Shown in pieces: positions 47,601-55,540 of a DNA stretch of 64,000 nt (positions within the stretch are counted from its first letter, which is position 1; each line of letters opens with the position of its first letter). The position numbers and the translations under genes are program-made. The stretch is from assembly GCA_902728285.1 (NCBI GenBank), contig CACVBU010000572.1:792892-856891 (forward strand). The letters are read 5' to 3'. The notes under the pieces are model-generated. The model did not search any database and had not been told where the DNA came from. It saw only the letters and a program-made list of their open reading frames with translations. The DNA comes from Clytia hemisphaerica. Lineage: Eukaryota > Cnidaria > Hydrozoa > Leptothecata > Clytiidae.

Positions 47601-49257
47601 ATCAACTGGGAGTTAATCACCATGGCAATAATTTCAAAACGAGACAAGTGATGTTCGTGATGTAATTTATGAAAAGGTCTGTTATTATGATGGAGAGGAA
47701 AGGTGACTTTTCTAGGCTAAATATTGCATTCTCACACCCAGTCCCTTATTTCTTTTTTTTATAACGCTAACGACTCGTATCACTCCAATCAGTAATAAAT
47801 CAAAAACTGGTGTGCGTAGCTCTGGATACGTAAAATGAGGTTAACAAAAAATCTTATTGATAAATTGCAATTTTTATCCTCCCATAGCGTCTTGAAGGTA
47901 GAGTGAAGGCAGTGAAGATCAATTGTGAAACGGAATACGTCGTGTGTCGATCGGTCGGTGTTAGATCTTATCCCACCGTCGTCTTCTTCCCTGGTGTTCT
48001 TTACAAAGGAATGAGCCAGGTGAGTTTTCATTGTGACGGAGTGTCCTATCACTCGCTCATACGGTCGCGTTTTTACGGTTTGTTTTTTTTCTTCTTAAAA
48101 ATGTCATGTTGCCATGAAGTTTCTCTCTGTACTAGCAAGTCACTTATTCGAACTGCTATTTTCGAACTAATTCCTTCATTTTGTAAATCCGAACTTACTC
48201 GGTCCCCTTGGTATGCCATTTCGCCTTCATTCCCTAGACCCTATATATCAAAAGATATTACGGTTTACCCCTTTTGATTTCTACTCTGGATTTTGAGGGG
48301 CGTGACTCCTCAATATGGAGTGAAAAGACCTGGAGTAGGTTATTCGCTGTGGTTTTAAGATGCGGTAGCTCAGGTGTCAAGGCGTCAGCGCCTAAAACCG
48401 GGGGCTCCTGGTTCGAATCCCCGCTCCTTCCAATGTCCCGTTCAGTTCATAGATAGCCAAGCTGATTAACTGTGGACCACGTGAAAACAATCGAAAGACA
48501 GTCTTTCCACGTTGAATATCGACTCTATATATTTTTGTTCAATTTTCAGGCGGTGACAGGTGTTCATTTAAATTCACTGGACACTGGTTATTTGCACGAC
48601 ACTGCTCTTCACATGCTGGCTAATCATCAGAGAGACCTGGAACGAGTAGAAAAAGAGGAAGTGAGTGCCTCTTTCTTTCTTTTTGTCTATATCTTATATT
48701 CCCCTTGTTAAGAGTGATATTATTACGTATGTAAAATCTCTCAGTATTCCATCAGTTTTATGACATCCAAATTGTTGCAAATGATGTTTTCGGTAGAAAA
48801 ATAGAACAATTTGAATAACTTCGTGATGTCATTGTAATGGTGCATTTCAAATAAAGAAATTGCATCATTACCTGATTAGTTTGTAATGTCATGCTCTACT
48901 AACTAGATAACCTAAGTAAAGATCTAGCGGCGTCGCGACCAATGTATCATTGGATAGACTCCATAGAGGCAGACATAAATCAGACGGCGCACTCGTCACA
49001 TTCGCAACATCCCATTATAGCAGAACGTGATGTGAGCAGAAAGGATGTTTTGTTATGAGATTCTATATTTCCCTTACAATTTTTAGAGCGGTGAAACAAT
49101 GACTTTTTCATCCACAACCACCCAAACACCACCGCCAACAACGCCCATCCAAGATGAAGATGACGAGAGCGGTTATCAAACGTTTGATGTTCATATGAGC
49201 GGAGACGAGGATGACGAACAATCGTATTATATGCATTATGAACACGACGAATTTTAA
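32626..49257 (+). CDS. DNAJC10: ERdj5, J-domain and multi-thioredoxin ER reductase
   Basis: Twenty-one exons: 32626-32802, 35108-35168, 35451-35606, 35877-35962, 36980-37105, 37366-37456, 38102-38173, 38614-38660, 39447-39569, 40126-40215, 41133-41252, 41867-41975, 42542-42675, 43875-43994, 44537-44641, 45551-45706, 46480-46613, 47073-47271, 47888-48019, 48550-48660 and 49087-49257. All phases agree; product 839 aa (human 793). Order: signal peptide (about 1-23), J domain with HPD at 54-56, thioredoxin CSHC (151-154), two redox-poor thioredoxin-like modules (about 235-440), then CPPC (466-469), CGPC (576-579) and CGHC (687-690). ERdj5 recruits BiP and reduces disulfides of misfolded proteins for ERAD. 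The tail after the last thioredoxin (about 56 residues, acidic, Thr/Pro-rich) is longer than in vertebrates and ends HDEF, a KDEL-like retrieval signal. CGPC and CGHC replace vertebrate CHPC and CGPC. Least certain junction: exon 9 donor ATC|GTAGGC. Confidence 0.96.
33300..34345. repeat. Repeat block in ERdj5 intron 1
   Basis: GTACGTATGCACTAA..CCCTCCCCCTGTACACAAG near 33320-33370 is mirrored by CTCCCCCTGTACACAAGC..CCCTTAGTGCGTATGTA near 34272-34335. This suggests the two ends of a decayed element of about 1 kb. No coding seen between them. Confidence 0.5.
35994..36406. mobile_element. Element with CAGGGTGGCCAGCGAT termini
   Basis: CAGGGTGGCCAGCGAT is inverted as ATCGCTGGCCACCCTG and flanked on both sides by TTTAT. 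The interior is built from ATACTTGAAAATACTTG and TATACTGGAAAT words. It lies in ERdj5 intron 4. Confidence 0.9.
36456..36610. mobile_element. MITE, GAGTTTTTACAAGC family, copy 1
   Basis: GGACGAGATAGAGTTTTTAC is inverted as TATAAAAACTCCATCTCATCC. Flanks AAGGTCAAC and AAGGTTAGC could be a mutated 9-bp duplication. ERdj5 intron 4. The younger copy is at 37601-37753. Confidence 0.8.
37533..37850. repeat. Dispersed repeat carrying a nested MITE
   Basis: GCAAGATTGGTCAGAAAGAG..TTTGCTTATATCAGC and CACTGTCCTGATATGAAATATG are contiguous at 12955-13065. Here they are split by the 153-bp element at 37601-37753. ERdj5 intron 6. Confidence 0.85.
37601..37753. mobile_element. Nested MITE, GAGTTTTTACAAGC family, copy 2, with empty site known
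   Basis: GCTGGAGTTTTTACAAG is inverted as CTTGTAAAAACTCCAGC. It is flanked by AACAATAGG (37592-37600) and AACAATGGG (37754-37762), a 9-bp target duplication with one mismatch. The unoccupied site has a single AACAATAGG near 13011-13019. Confidence 0.88.
38270..38435. mobile_element. TA-flanked MITE with CAGTAGATCTCC / GGAGTCTATT ends
   Basis: TA|CAGTAGATCTCCATAACTCGA to CTCCACTG|TA, with TTCGAGTTA words inside. Tc1/mariner-type TA flanks. ERdj5 intron 7. Relatives at 46166-46418 and 46917-46977; a scattered remnant at about 30090-30210 touches the RBR intron 2 region. Confidence 0.8.
38715..38997. repeat. Truncated GGGTCTGTGAGA element in ERdj5 intron 8
   Basis: Ends CGCTGAAAGAATCCTACCGGGTCTGTGAGAAGGG, matching 25545-25607. 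CCCCACTG clauses recur through it; the left end is missing. Confidence 0.65.
39205..39326. mobile_element. MITE with AGACCATGTTCGCACG termini
   Basis: AGACCATGTTCGCACGTAAC..GGTTCCGTTT is inverted as AAACGGAACTGTTAGGTGTGAACGTGGTCT. 122 bp, in ERdj5 intron 8. Confidence 0.85.
39777..39935. mobile_element. Foldback element in ERdj5 intron 9
   Basis: ATTCATGATATGCACTACTG is inverted as AGTGGTGCATATCATGAAT. An inner pair, TTTCCACCCAATACGTCA and TGACGTATTGGGTGGAAA, closes a strong central hairpin. Confidence 0.85.
40646..41093. mobile_element. hAT-like non-autonomous element with 8-bp target duplication
   Basis: CCCGGGGGGGGCACTCGATT at the left, CGAGAGCCCCCCCGGGG at the right. GCAACATG occurs immediately outside both ends (40638-40645 and 41094-41101). 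Interior clauses (GGTATGTGCCGC, CCCTTACAGTGCA) are repeated. It ends 39 bp before ERdj5 exon 11. Confidence 0.85.
41337..41666. mobile_element. Element with CTCCCGAATAGACG termini
   Basis: CTCCCGAATAGACG is inverted as CGTCTATTCGGGAG. The interior has CCCCCCGCTAATT, CCCCCCGCTCTTATTA and similar clauses. ERdj5 intron 11. Confidence 0.85.
42911..43540. mobile_element. About 630-bp near-palindrome carrying six TGACGTCA sites
   Basis: The arms from CCAATAGCA.. and CTATACCTTAAGGTTTCAGG to ..CTGAAACTTTAAGGTATAG and TGCTATTGG are inverted around a centre near 43228. TGACGTCA occurs six times, symmetrically (about 43048, 43073, 43202, 43247, 43373, 43389). ERdj5 intron 13. Confidence 0.85.
43588..43800. 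repeat. GGGTCTGTGA-family element fragment in ERdj5 intron 13
   Basis: ACCCCGGTGGAGTTTTTTCC, then CACTGCGGGGAC..TTTCAATAGAAATCC and GAAATTGTAGGGTATTTTTCCC, as at 21650-21860. Right end missing. Confidence 0.65.
45075..45335. repeat. GGGTCTGTGA-family element in ERdj5 intron 15
   Basis: TTTCTATCGAAATCCCAATGGG and GAAATTGTATTGTATTTTTCCCGCCGGG match 21690-21850. It ends ATCGGGTTTATGATACAGGGG. Confidence 0.65.
46166..46418. mobile_element. TA-flanked MITE with TTCGAGTTAAGG repeats, carrying a nested micro-element
   Basis: TA|CAGTTGAGCCTTCGTAACTCGAG to GAGACTCTACTG|TA. TTCGAGTTA recurs four times. About 46230-46308 is an insertion related to the 73-bp element at 62347, flanked by GGAAAGTTC and GGAAATTTC. 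ERdj5 intron 16. Confidence 0.8.
47481..47679. mobile_element. MITE, GACCTTTTCATAAATTACGTCAC family, copy 1
   Basis: GACCTTTTCATAAACTACG..CGAACATCACTTG is inverted as CAAGTGATGTTCGTGATG..TTTATGAAAAGGTC. ERdj5 intron 18. Same family as 49276-49442 and 61824-62023. Confidence 0.92.
48359..48432 (+). pseudogene. tRNA-like sequence in ERdj5 intron 19
   Basis: TAGCTCAGGTGTCAAGGC resembles an A-box/D-arm and GGTTCGAATCC is a perfect B-box, 40 bp apart, ending CTCCTTCCA. Acceptor and T stems have mismatches and no proper anticodon arm forms. More likely a tRNA pseudogene or SINE head than a working tRNA. Confidence 0.5.
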
Positions 49258-49275
49258 ATGTGTAGGCTCGCAATT

Positions 49276-49442
49276 GACCTTTTCATAAATTATTTTAAGT
49301 GCAACGGTTGCCTCGTTTTGAAACCATTTCCAAGGTGATTAAATCCCTCAAACTTCTTATGAACTCCTCTGGGAATCGATCACTATAGGAATATTTTGAA
49401 AACGAGGTAAGCGTTGCTCGTGACATAATTTATGGAAAGGTC
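49276..49442. mobile_element. MITE, GACCTTTTCATAAATTACGTCAC family, copy 2 (diverged)
   Basis: GACCTTTTCATAAATTATTTTAAG..CCTCGTTTTGAAA is inverted as TTTTGAAAACGAGG..ATAATTTATGGAAAGGTC. It begins 18 bp after the ERdj5 stop codon, so it lies in the presumed 3'UTR. Confidence 0.88.
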
Positions 49443-49628
49443 TATCGTTTTTTTAAGGATTAAGCCTTTTTTATAGAATTTGAACACATTCAAAAATAGA
49501 AAACTCAAATCGGTGAATAATTTCACATAGGAAGCAAGTTGAAGTTGTAAAATTGCAGGACTTTAACCCGTGGTCGGCAGCCAATTGATTGACGTAACCG
49601 TTTTTGAAAGTTCGTTTTAGATATTATA

Positions 49629-49900
49629 CCGGGTGTCCCAAAAAAGCTTTAGATGTCTTCAAATGGTAATATATTGACGTATTTTTGTTTAAACACTTCG
49701 AACTTTTAAGGGTTTCTCAAGAATTCATATTTATATCTTTGTGCGAAATTTCAGGTAAATTTTATTTGTTGATCGAGAAATAGAGTAACAGGAGGTCTAC
49801 AAGCAAACCTGCAGAAAAATAAAAAAATTGACGTCGTTTTTTCGATTTGATTTTTTTATTAAAAAAACTTTCTTTTAATCAGTGATTTTGGGACACCCGG
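49629..49900. mobile_element. Mariner-like MITE with CCGGGTGTCCCAAAA termini
   Basis: TA|CCGGGTGTCCCAAAA to TTTTGGGACACCCGG|TA, 272 bp. Termini and TA duplication are typical of mariner/Tc1 relatives. No transposase frame. Confidence 0.92.
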
Positions 49901-49904
49901 TAGT

Positions 49905-51265
49905 TTGAGGGCTTCTGTGGTACATTATTTGATCAGGGATTAAGTGTTCAATTTTTTGGCATATTCAATCCACATGAACATATAGCTTCTTAATTCAACA
50001 TTGAAAAGAATGACGCTAGTGATGAACTCTGGCCCTAGCCTGACAGGATTTCAATTTGGCCTGTTTTTAGTATCGAGGATTGCGAATTTTATGAGAGCGT
50101 GAACTTCTCATTTTTTTTATCAAGATTTCAATAAGAATACAAATCTTTTGATTTCTATATCAAAGGGACTTTTTTGTTATTGATAAAACTGCTCCATGTT
50201 AAAGTCGCTATTCTAGATGCTAAAGATCTCTAATATTGTGGACGGTGATTGAAAGTTAAGCTTCACCGGAGGAGAAGCTCTTTGAATTTGAAAGATTTAT
50301 GAAGAACATTCATATTTTAAATTGTCATACAAAGGAGCATTCAAAAATGAAATTATTTTTGGAAATTTAGGGAGAGTTATAGCGGTTAAAGACAGAGGCA
50401 AATTTTAGGTATGAAAAGAATATGTTAGGATAGCCTCTAAAACTAGGAATAGCAATTCAATTTTTGTAGGTGGAATTGAAAAATAAATGAACTTGAAAAC
50501 AATATTTTTAATACTCATTTTATTTATTTCATATATTTAATAATTTTATTAGGTTTTTATCAATAGGTAATTTTTACAATAATTAATCTGTAGCTAATAA
50601 TTGCAGAGCGGTGGTAAAACCTTGAAACGGGAAAGCTCTCATAAGAAAGTTTATACGTGCGTCAAGGCATCGAATCTGGTGACTTAGAACTTTTAGATTT
50701 CTGCAGACTTTATAATTAACACGCATACGATTAATTTTTAGTCAATATTTATAGTAATTCTGTAACCTATTTTAAGTGGCTACCGAAATATTGAAAGAAA
50801 TTCAAAAATGAAATGGATTCTATTATCATCGTGTGTTTCTGGAATTTTTATATTCGTAAGCTTTAAGACACGCTTAAATTTTAAGAAGAAGTCCTTACTA
50901 AGGACCGGGCCGAAAACCTCGTTGACTGACATCTTCAACTGATGACCTCATCATACGGTTTGACTCCAACAAAAATTCATTAGCTAAATAAAATTCTAAC
51001 AAAATTTGAGGATTACCCTACACAGAAAATTTCTTTATTTGGGTCCCAATACAAACCCCGTTGAGATCTTAAACTTCTCTGAAATTTAGAAAATTAGTAA
51101 AATCAGATAAAATCTTAAGTTAGTAAATATATTAATCCTCGTGACGTCATTATTATTTACATTGGAGCTAAAAAAAGAACAAATAAGTTGAAGAAATATC
51201 CCAATGGTAATAACTCATTTGATAAAAAAAACCTTTGTCCCGTTGTACATGGTACAAAAATTATA
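49905..51265. other. Non-genic gap after ERdj5
   Basis: AT-rich, no inverted repeats or exons recognised. Confidence 0.35.
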
Positions 51266-51269
51266 ATTA

Positions 51270-52040
51270 TTGAAGATTTGCTGGGAAAGTAGCCGTGCCG
51301 AGCATATCTCATTCGATTGTTTTATGGCTGAGCAGCCGTACCGGGTATATTTTGTTTAAAAGTTTACTTGCCAAGCGGACGTGCCGGGTTTATTATGTCT
51401 GAAAATCTGCTGGAAAAGCAGCCGTGCCGGATGTTTTCTGTTTAAAAATCCGCTTGACAAGCAGCCGTGCCGGGTCTATTATGTTTGAAGATCTACTGGA
51501 AAAGCAGCCGTGCCTAGTATATTTCGCTCGATTGTTTTGTGGCTGAGTAGCCGTGCCGGGTGTATTTGGTTTAAAAATCCGTTTGATAAGCAGCCGTGCC
51601 GGGTCTATTTCGTTTGAAGATCTGCTGGAAAAGCAACCGTGCGTAGTATATTTTGCTCGATTGTTTTGTGATTGAGCAGCCGTGCCGGGTGTATTTTGTT
51701 TAAAAAACCGCTTGCTAAGCAGCCGCACCGGGTCTATTATGTTTGAAGATCTTCTGGAAAAGCAGCCATGCCGAGTATATTTTGCTCGAATGTTTTATCG
51801 CTGGGCAGCCGTGCCGGGTGTATTTTGTTTAAAAATCTGTTTAATAAGCAGCCGTGCCGGGTCTTATCTTTGATCTATAGGTCTATTTTGATTTGCTCGA
51901 TTGTATGTTGATCAAGAAGTCGTACCGAGTCTATTTTGTTTGAAGGTCTGCTGGATATGCAGCCTTGCCCGGTCCTTTTTGTTCGAAGAAAAATTTGACT
52001 AGTCAATTTTGTTCAAAGCTCTGCTGGCTAAGCAACCGTG
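51270..52040. repeat. Higher-order minisatellite of three 41-43 bp subunits
   Basis: Each subunit opens with (A)GCAGCCGTGCCGGGT and differs afterwards: A (TTTGAAGATCTGCTGG), B (GCTCGATTGTTTTGTGGCTG) and C (GTTTAAAAATCCGCTTG). The order A-B-C repeats with a 128-129 bp period (B at about 51526, 51655, 51783), preceded by an irregular A-C pair. 129 is a multiple of three, so the array stays open in a minus frame for 111 codons; I treat that as incidental. It ends 36 bp from the receptor stop codon. Confidence 0.92.
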
Positions 52041-52075
52041 TAACGTTTTAACAACAAAGCTTCTAGTAAACTTTA

Positions 52076-53005
52076 CTAGTTGTTAATTTTGTTGATGTCT
52101 TTAAGTTTGATACACTCAATCTTCTTTCCACCTAACACAACACGATCCCTCACTTTATTGCTGGTCTTTTTTACAAATACTTTATTGATGACGGCAAAAA
52201 ACACTGCATTGAGAATCCCACTCAATGATGGTAATAAATAAACTATAAACCACAAAACACTTTCGCTTTTTTGTTTGCGTTTACGTTGTATTATACTCAT
52301 AACTTGATAACATCCCAGAAATCCTTGCAAGGCTATGAACAGAATGAGATACGCTGAAGCCACGCGGATTACTCGTCGAGTTCGTTTGGAATACTTGATA
52401 TTGGCTTTCTTGTGACGCCTCATAATGAAGATCGAAATCACATATAATGCAACAATAAATACTATTAAGCAAACGTTAATAGGTGCAGTATAACGTCCAG
52501 CATATCCTAACCCATTTTTCGTATTCAAAATTGCTGTAACAAGAGTCAGAATTAAGACTAGGATGAAGTATAGTAGCAAAGAAAGCCGGAATCGAAATTT
52601 CGTGTAAACGCTCGAATACTCATTCAAATACTTGATATGCAAAAATCGGTCGAGTCCCATCAAAAGGGCGATGTAGGAGGCGCTATACATGGCGAACCTT
52701 GAGATACCATACAAGACAATGATACAAGAGCAATGAAGATATTTGATATACCATATATACAAGATATAGCAAGCATTCAAAAATAAGCAACATTGAAAAT
52801 CGATTATCGATAAAAACATGATCAATCTCATTGATTGGTTTTTACGGAATCGTTTGGTAACTTTGATTAGAGCTGCCAGTAGTAGGTTGACCAAAATTCC
52901 AAAAACACCAAAAGTGATATATATTAGTGCTAATTTGTCTTTTGTGGATTGAGATAAATCTTCAGAGATTCGAATAATTTGATGACACATGGTTATGTTT
53001 TCCAT
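52076..53005 (-). CDS. Seven-transmembrane receptor, rhodopsin-like GPCR (orphan)
   Basis: A single-exon frame of 309 aa from the first ATG (53005); the open frame continues 11 codons upstream without another ATG. The N-terminus MENIT contains an N-glycosylation sequon. Seven hydrophobic helices fall at about 26-48, 59-84, 92-117, 141-161, 174-195, 213-238 and 249-275. Helix 1 has GILVN (GN-like), helix 3 is followed by DRFLHIKY in place of the class A DRY motif, and helix 7 has LNAVFFAVINK, a degenerate NPxxY. A basic third intracellular loop (RRHKKANIKYSKRTRR) suits G-protein contact. Absence of introns and lack of the conserved helix 6 CWxP suggest a lineage-specific class A family. Ligand unknown. 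It could also be a recently duplicated chemoreceptor-type gene. Confidence 0.78.
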   Translation of the reverse strand: MENITMCHQIIRISEDLSQSTKDKLALIYITFGVFGILVNLLLAALIKVTKRFRKNQSMRLIMFLSIIDFQCCLFLNACYILYIWYIKYLHCSCIIVLYGISRFAMYSASYIALLMGLDRFLHIKYLNEYSSVYTKFRFRLSLLLYFILVLILTLVTAILNTKNGLGYAGRYTAPINVCLIVFIVALYVISIFIMRRHKKANIKYSKRTRRVIRVASAYLILFIALQGFLGCYQVMSIIQRKRKQKSESVLWFIVYLLPSLSGILNAVFFAVINKVFVKKTSNKVRDRVVLGGKKIECIKLKDINKINN

Positions 53006-53169
53006 TTTCTGTTTTTTAATTTTTCTTCTTCTTTCCAATTATTTTAGATTAGCAATTTGATTAGTCTATAACTATCCCTTCAAAGTACTAGAATACTAGA
53101 ATAAAGAAAATATGTTGATAAACGTTAACTCATGACCGATGTTACTGGAAAGTATATTCATGATATTCA

Positions 53170-53450
53170 TGACGTAATGTTTTCTTATGTTTTAACCAGT
53201 AGAGGCAATAGACGATATCGGCTTAACATGAAAACTCAGATTTGATCCCCGAGAATTCCCCACAATGCTTTGCGCGGAAAAAAGTTCACGGTGAAATATA
53301 AATAGTCTATTGAAACTAGACAAAAGTTGCATGAAATTTGACAATACTGGCAAAAACGGGGGTCTTTTCGTAGAAAACATTACGTCATGAATAACATGAA
53401 TTCGACCCTTAGACGATATGAGCTTTATACCTCATAACGTAAAATGGTTA
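53170..53450. repeat. Dispersed repeat shared with bases 25-105
   Basis: GGCAATAGACGATATCGGCTT..GAATTCCCCACAATGC matches the window start. TGATATTCATGACGTAATG near 53160 is mirrored by ATTACGTCATGAATAACATG near 53378, suggesting an inverted-repeat element. Confidence 0.5.
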
Positions 53451-53559
53451 AACTTTCTAATTCCCGGCTAAACTTTCCTGTCGTCCCTTTACAAAGGAAA
53501 AAACACACTCTGGGTAGGTAAAATCCTATGAAATTCGGTGTTCTAGAGTCCGCAATAAG

Positions 53560-53645
53560 CCTAAAAATGTTCTTAACAAGTTCTTATTTTTTTGCCAATT
53601 TTTGAGTATTTCTCAGGCAAGAAAAACGAAGCCTTAAAAAATGCG
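53560..53645 (-). mobile_element. Truncated ATAAGAACA-family MITE
   Basis: AAGCCTAAAAATGTTCTTAAC..AGTTCTTATTTTTTTG and TTTTTGAGTATTTCTCAGGCAAG are internal clauses of the family in reverse. Both termini are absent. Confidence 0.6.
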
Positions 53646-53685
53646 CCGTATTTTTGACGACAGATTGAATCCAGCAATTCTATGA

Positions 53686-54262
53686 AGTTAGATCGCCGCC
53701 AGAATTCGATCCTTCAAGTCGTCCCGTCGTATACTAGAAGTCGTCCCGTCGCAATTTTCGGTAGTCAAATCATCCCAAGTTTCAAGTCATCCCGTCGCAC
53801 TAGAAGTTCGCAGGTCGTAATTCTTTTAAGTCGAACCATACCAAGTTTCTAGTGGTTCCTATCAGAAGTTAACTCGTCGGAACTTGGTACATGTTCCAAT
53901 CATGTACGTTTAACTGTTTTCATAAGTGTTCATGTCATCCATCAGGTATACTATGGAGATAAAAATATAACTTTATATAGTTTTTAAGCTCTGATCAATA
54001 AGTAAATTTCCACACATGTGTTTCCACCAGCTTCCATTTTGAACATTGAAGTTTTCCCTGGATGAGCACTGCACGTTAAGGAAAACTGCACACCACACGA
54101 ACATAACATTATCTCCACAATATTTTGATTTTTGATATACGAAACAATAAAGTTTTTTTTCGGAATAGCCTAGAGTCCAACTCTTTGGGATGAGTCGACT
54201 GCCGAAAGATCTTCTAGTACGACGGGACGACTTGAAGGATCGAATTTTGGCGGCGATCTAAC
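53686..54262. mobile_element. Inverted-repeat element with GTCGTCCCGTCG arms
   Basis: GTTAGATCGCCGCCAGAATT..GTCGTCCCGTCGTA is inverted as TACGACGGGACGAC..GGCGGCGATCTAAC. Arms about 55 bp. TCGTCCCGTCG recurs in the left half. Confidence 0.85.
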
Positions 54263-54299
54263 CTCGGATCTAACTTCATACAATTCCTTTGTATACGAT

Positions 54300-54460
54300 T
54301 GATATTTTTTTCGAAATTTAGCGGTAAATTTTACTTTCAATCTGTCATTTGTGCAAAAACCAGGCGAGCCGCTCAAGGCCACGCAACTTTGGTAGGATTT
54401 GTTTGCTTCAAATCCTACCAAGGAGATTCAATGCTAACCCTTCGGGCTTATACTTCATTG
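54300..54460. repeat. Third copy (partial) of the CCCGAAGGGCTAG dispersed repeat
   Basis: TAAATTTTACTTTCAATCTG, GTGCAAAAACCAGGCGAG and CTAACCCTTCGGGCTT align with 16715-16830. Confidence 0.6.
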
Positions 54461-54603
54461 GTCTATTGTAAACGCATTTGTACACAGCGGTAAGATCTCG
54501 GAAATCATCTCGCCGAAAATGTTTAAAAGGTTTAGCTATCTAACGATAAAAACAAGGCTTGAAATATAGCCTAGAAGCCATCGAACTCCTCCAAAACCGA
54601 AAT

Positions 54604-54862
54604 CCACGTTTTTTTTTATAAGGAACACGTTTATAAGGAACTCGAGGCTGAAAATGGTCCAAAAAATAAGGAATTGTTAAGGAACTGCTCAGGCTGAGAA
54701 TAAGAAAACAAGTTTTAAGGGAAAGTATAAGATGGTTATCCAAACTTAGCAGCTATGTGAATAAGGAACTCGATAAGGAACTTTGAGGCTGAAATTCTCT
54801 GTAAAGATAAGGAACTCCAGGCTCAGACCAAAGTTAAGGTTCCTTATAAAAAAAAACGTGTA
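54604..54862 (+). mobile_element. ATAAGAACA-superfamily MITE, AAGGAAC subfamily, full length
   Basis: CCACGTTTTTTTTTATAAGGAAC to GTTCCTTATAAAAAAAAACGTGTA. AAGGAAC occurs at least six times inside with GAGGCTGAAA clauses, and the right-terminal word is GTTCCTTA. A truncated relative lies at 62037-62148. Confidence 0.92.
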
Positions 54863-55540
54863 TTCAATGAATGAAAGTGAAAGTACTAAAATTGCAATTT
54901 TCGCCCAAACCCTAGATTCTGAAAAACGATAAAATACACTAAAGTAAAGTCTTTAATATATTTCAACCAAGATTGTAGATCACAAAATTCAATCTCCGAC
55001 CTCAGGTCAAGCAATTTCTATCAATCAACTCATCGCCTATTTTGTTATTACGAAAAATAAATATAATCCAATAAAGGAAAAACATACATCTAAATACATC
55101 TAATCTGTTATATGTAACTACTAGCATTCTCATCCTTTGTACTATCATCTTAACTAATTATAGTAGTTGAAAAATATATCCTGGTGCCATTTAAGTTCGG
55201 CTCGAAACCTATCAATTAATCTGAGTAATTACAGAGGAAGAAAAACAAAAAATTGAGCAAAATGGTACAAGCAAAATGGTACATGGTCATAACATTTTTG
55301 TTTCCTAGCGGCAATCCTGTAAAGATTTTTCTTCTGCAGATTGGTTAATTAGATAGGCTGTACGCAATCCCTCTAATATGTTTTGGAGCCAACAAATTGG
55401 TAAAGTGCCAAAATGAGACCACCATAAAGAGACTATGAAAGAACGAATAAAAAACGAGAAACGAATAAAAACGACAATAAACGACAAAAAAACGACAATA
55501 ACGAACGACAAAAACCGACAATAAAGAACGAAATATTTAA

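Noticed and set aside
51393..51873. Open frames of 111 (minus) and 63 (plus) codons
   Set aside because: Both lie wholly in the minisatellite. Frame persistence follows from the 129-bp period being a multiple of three.
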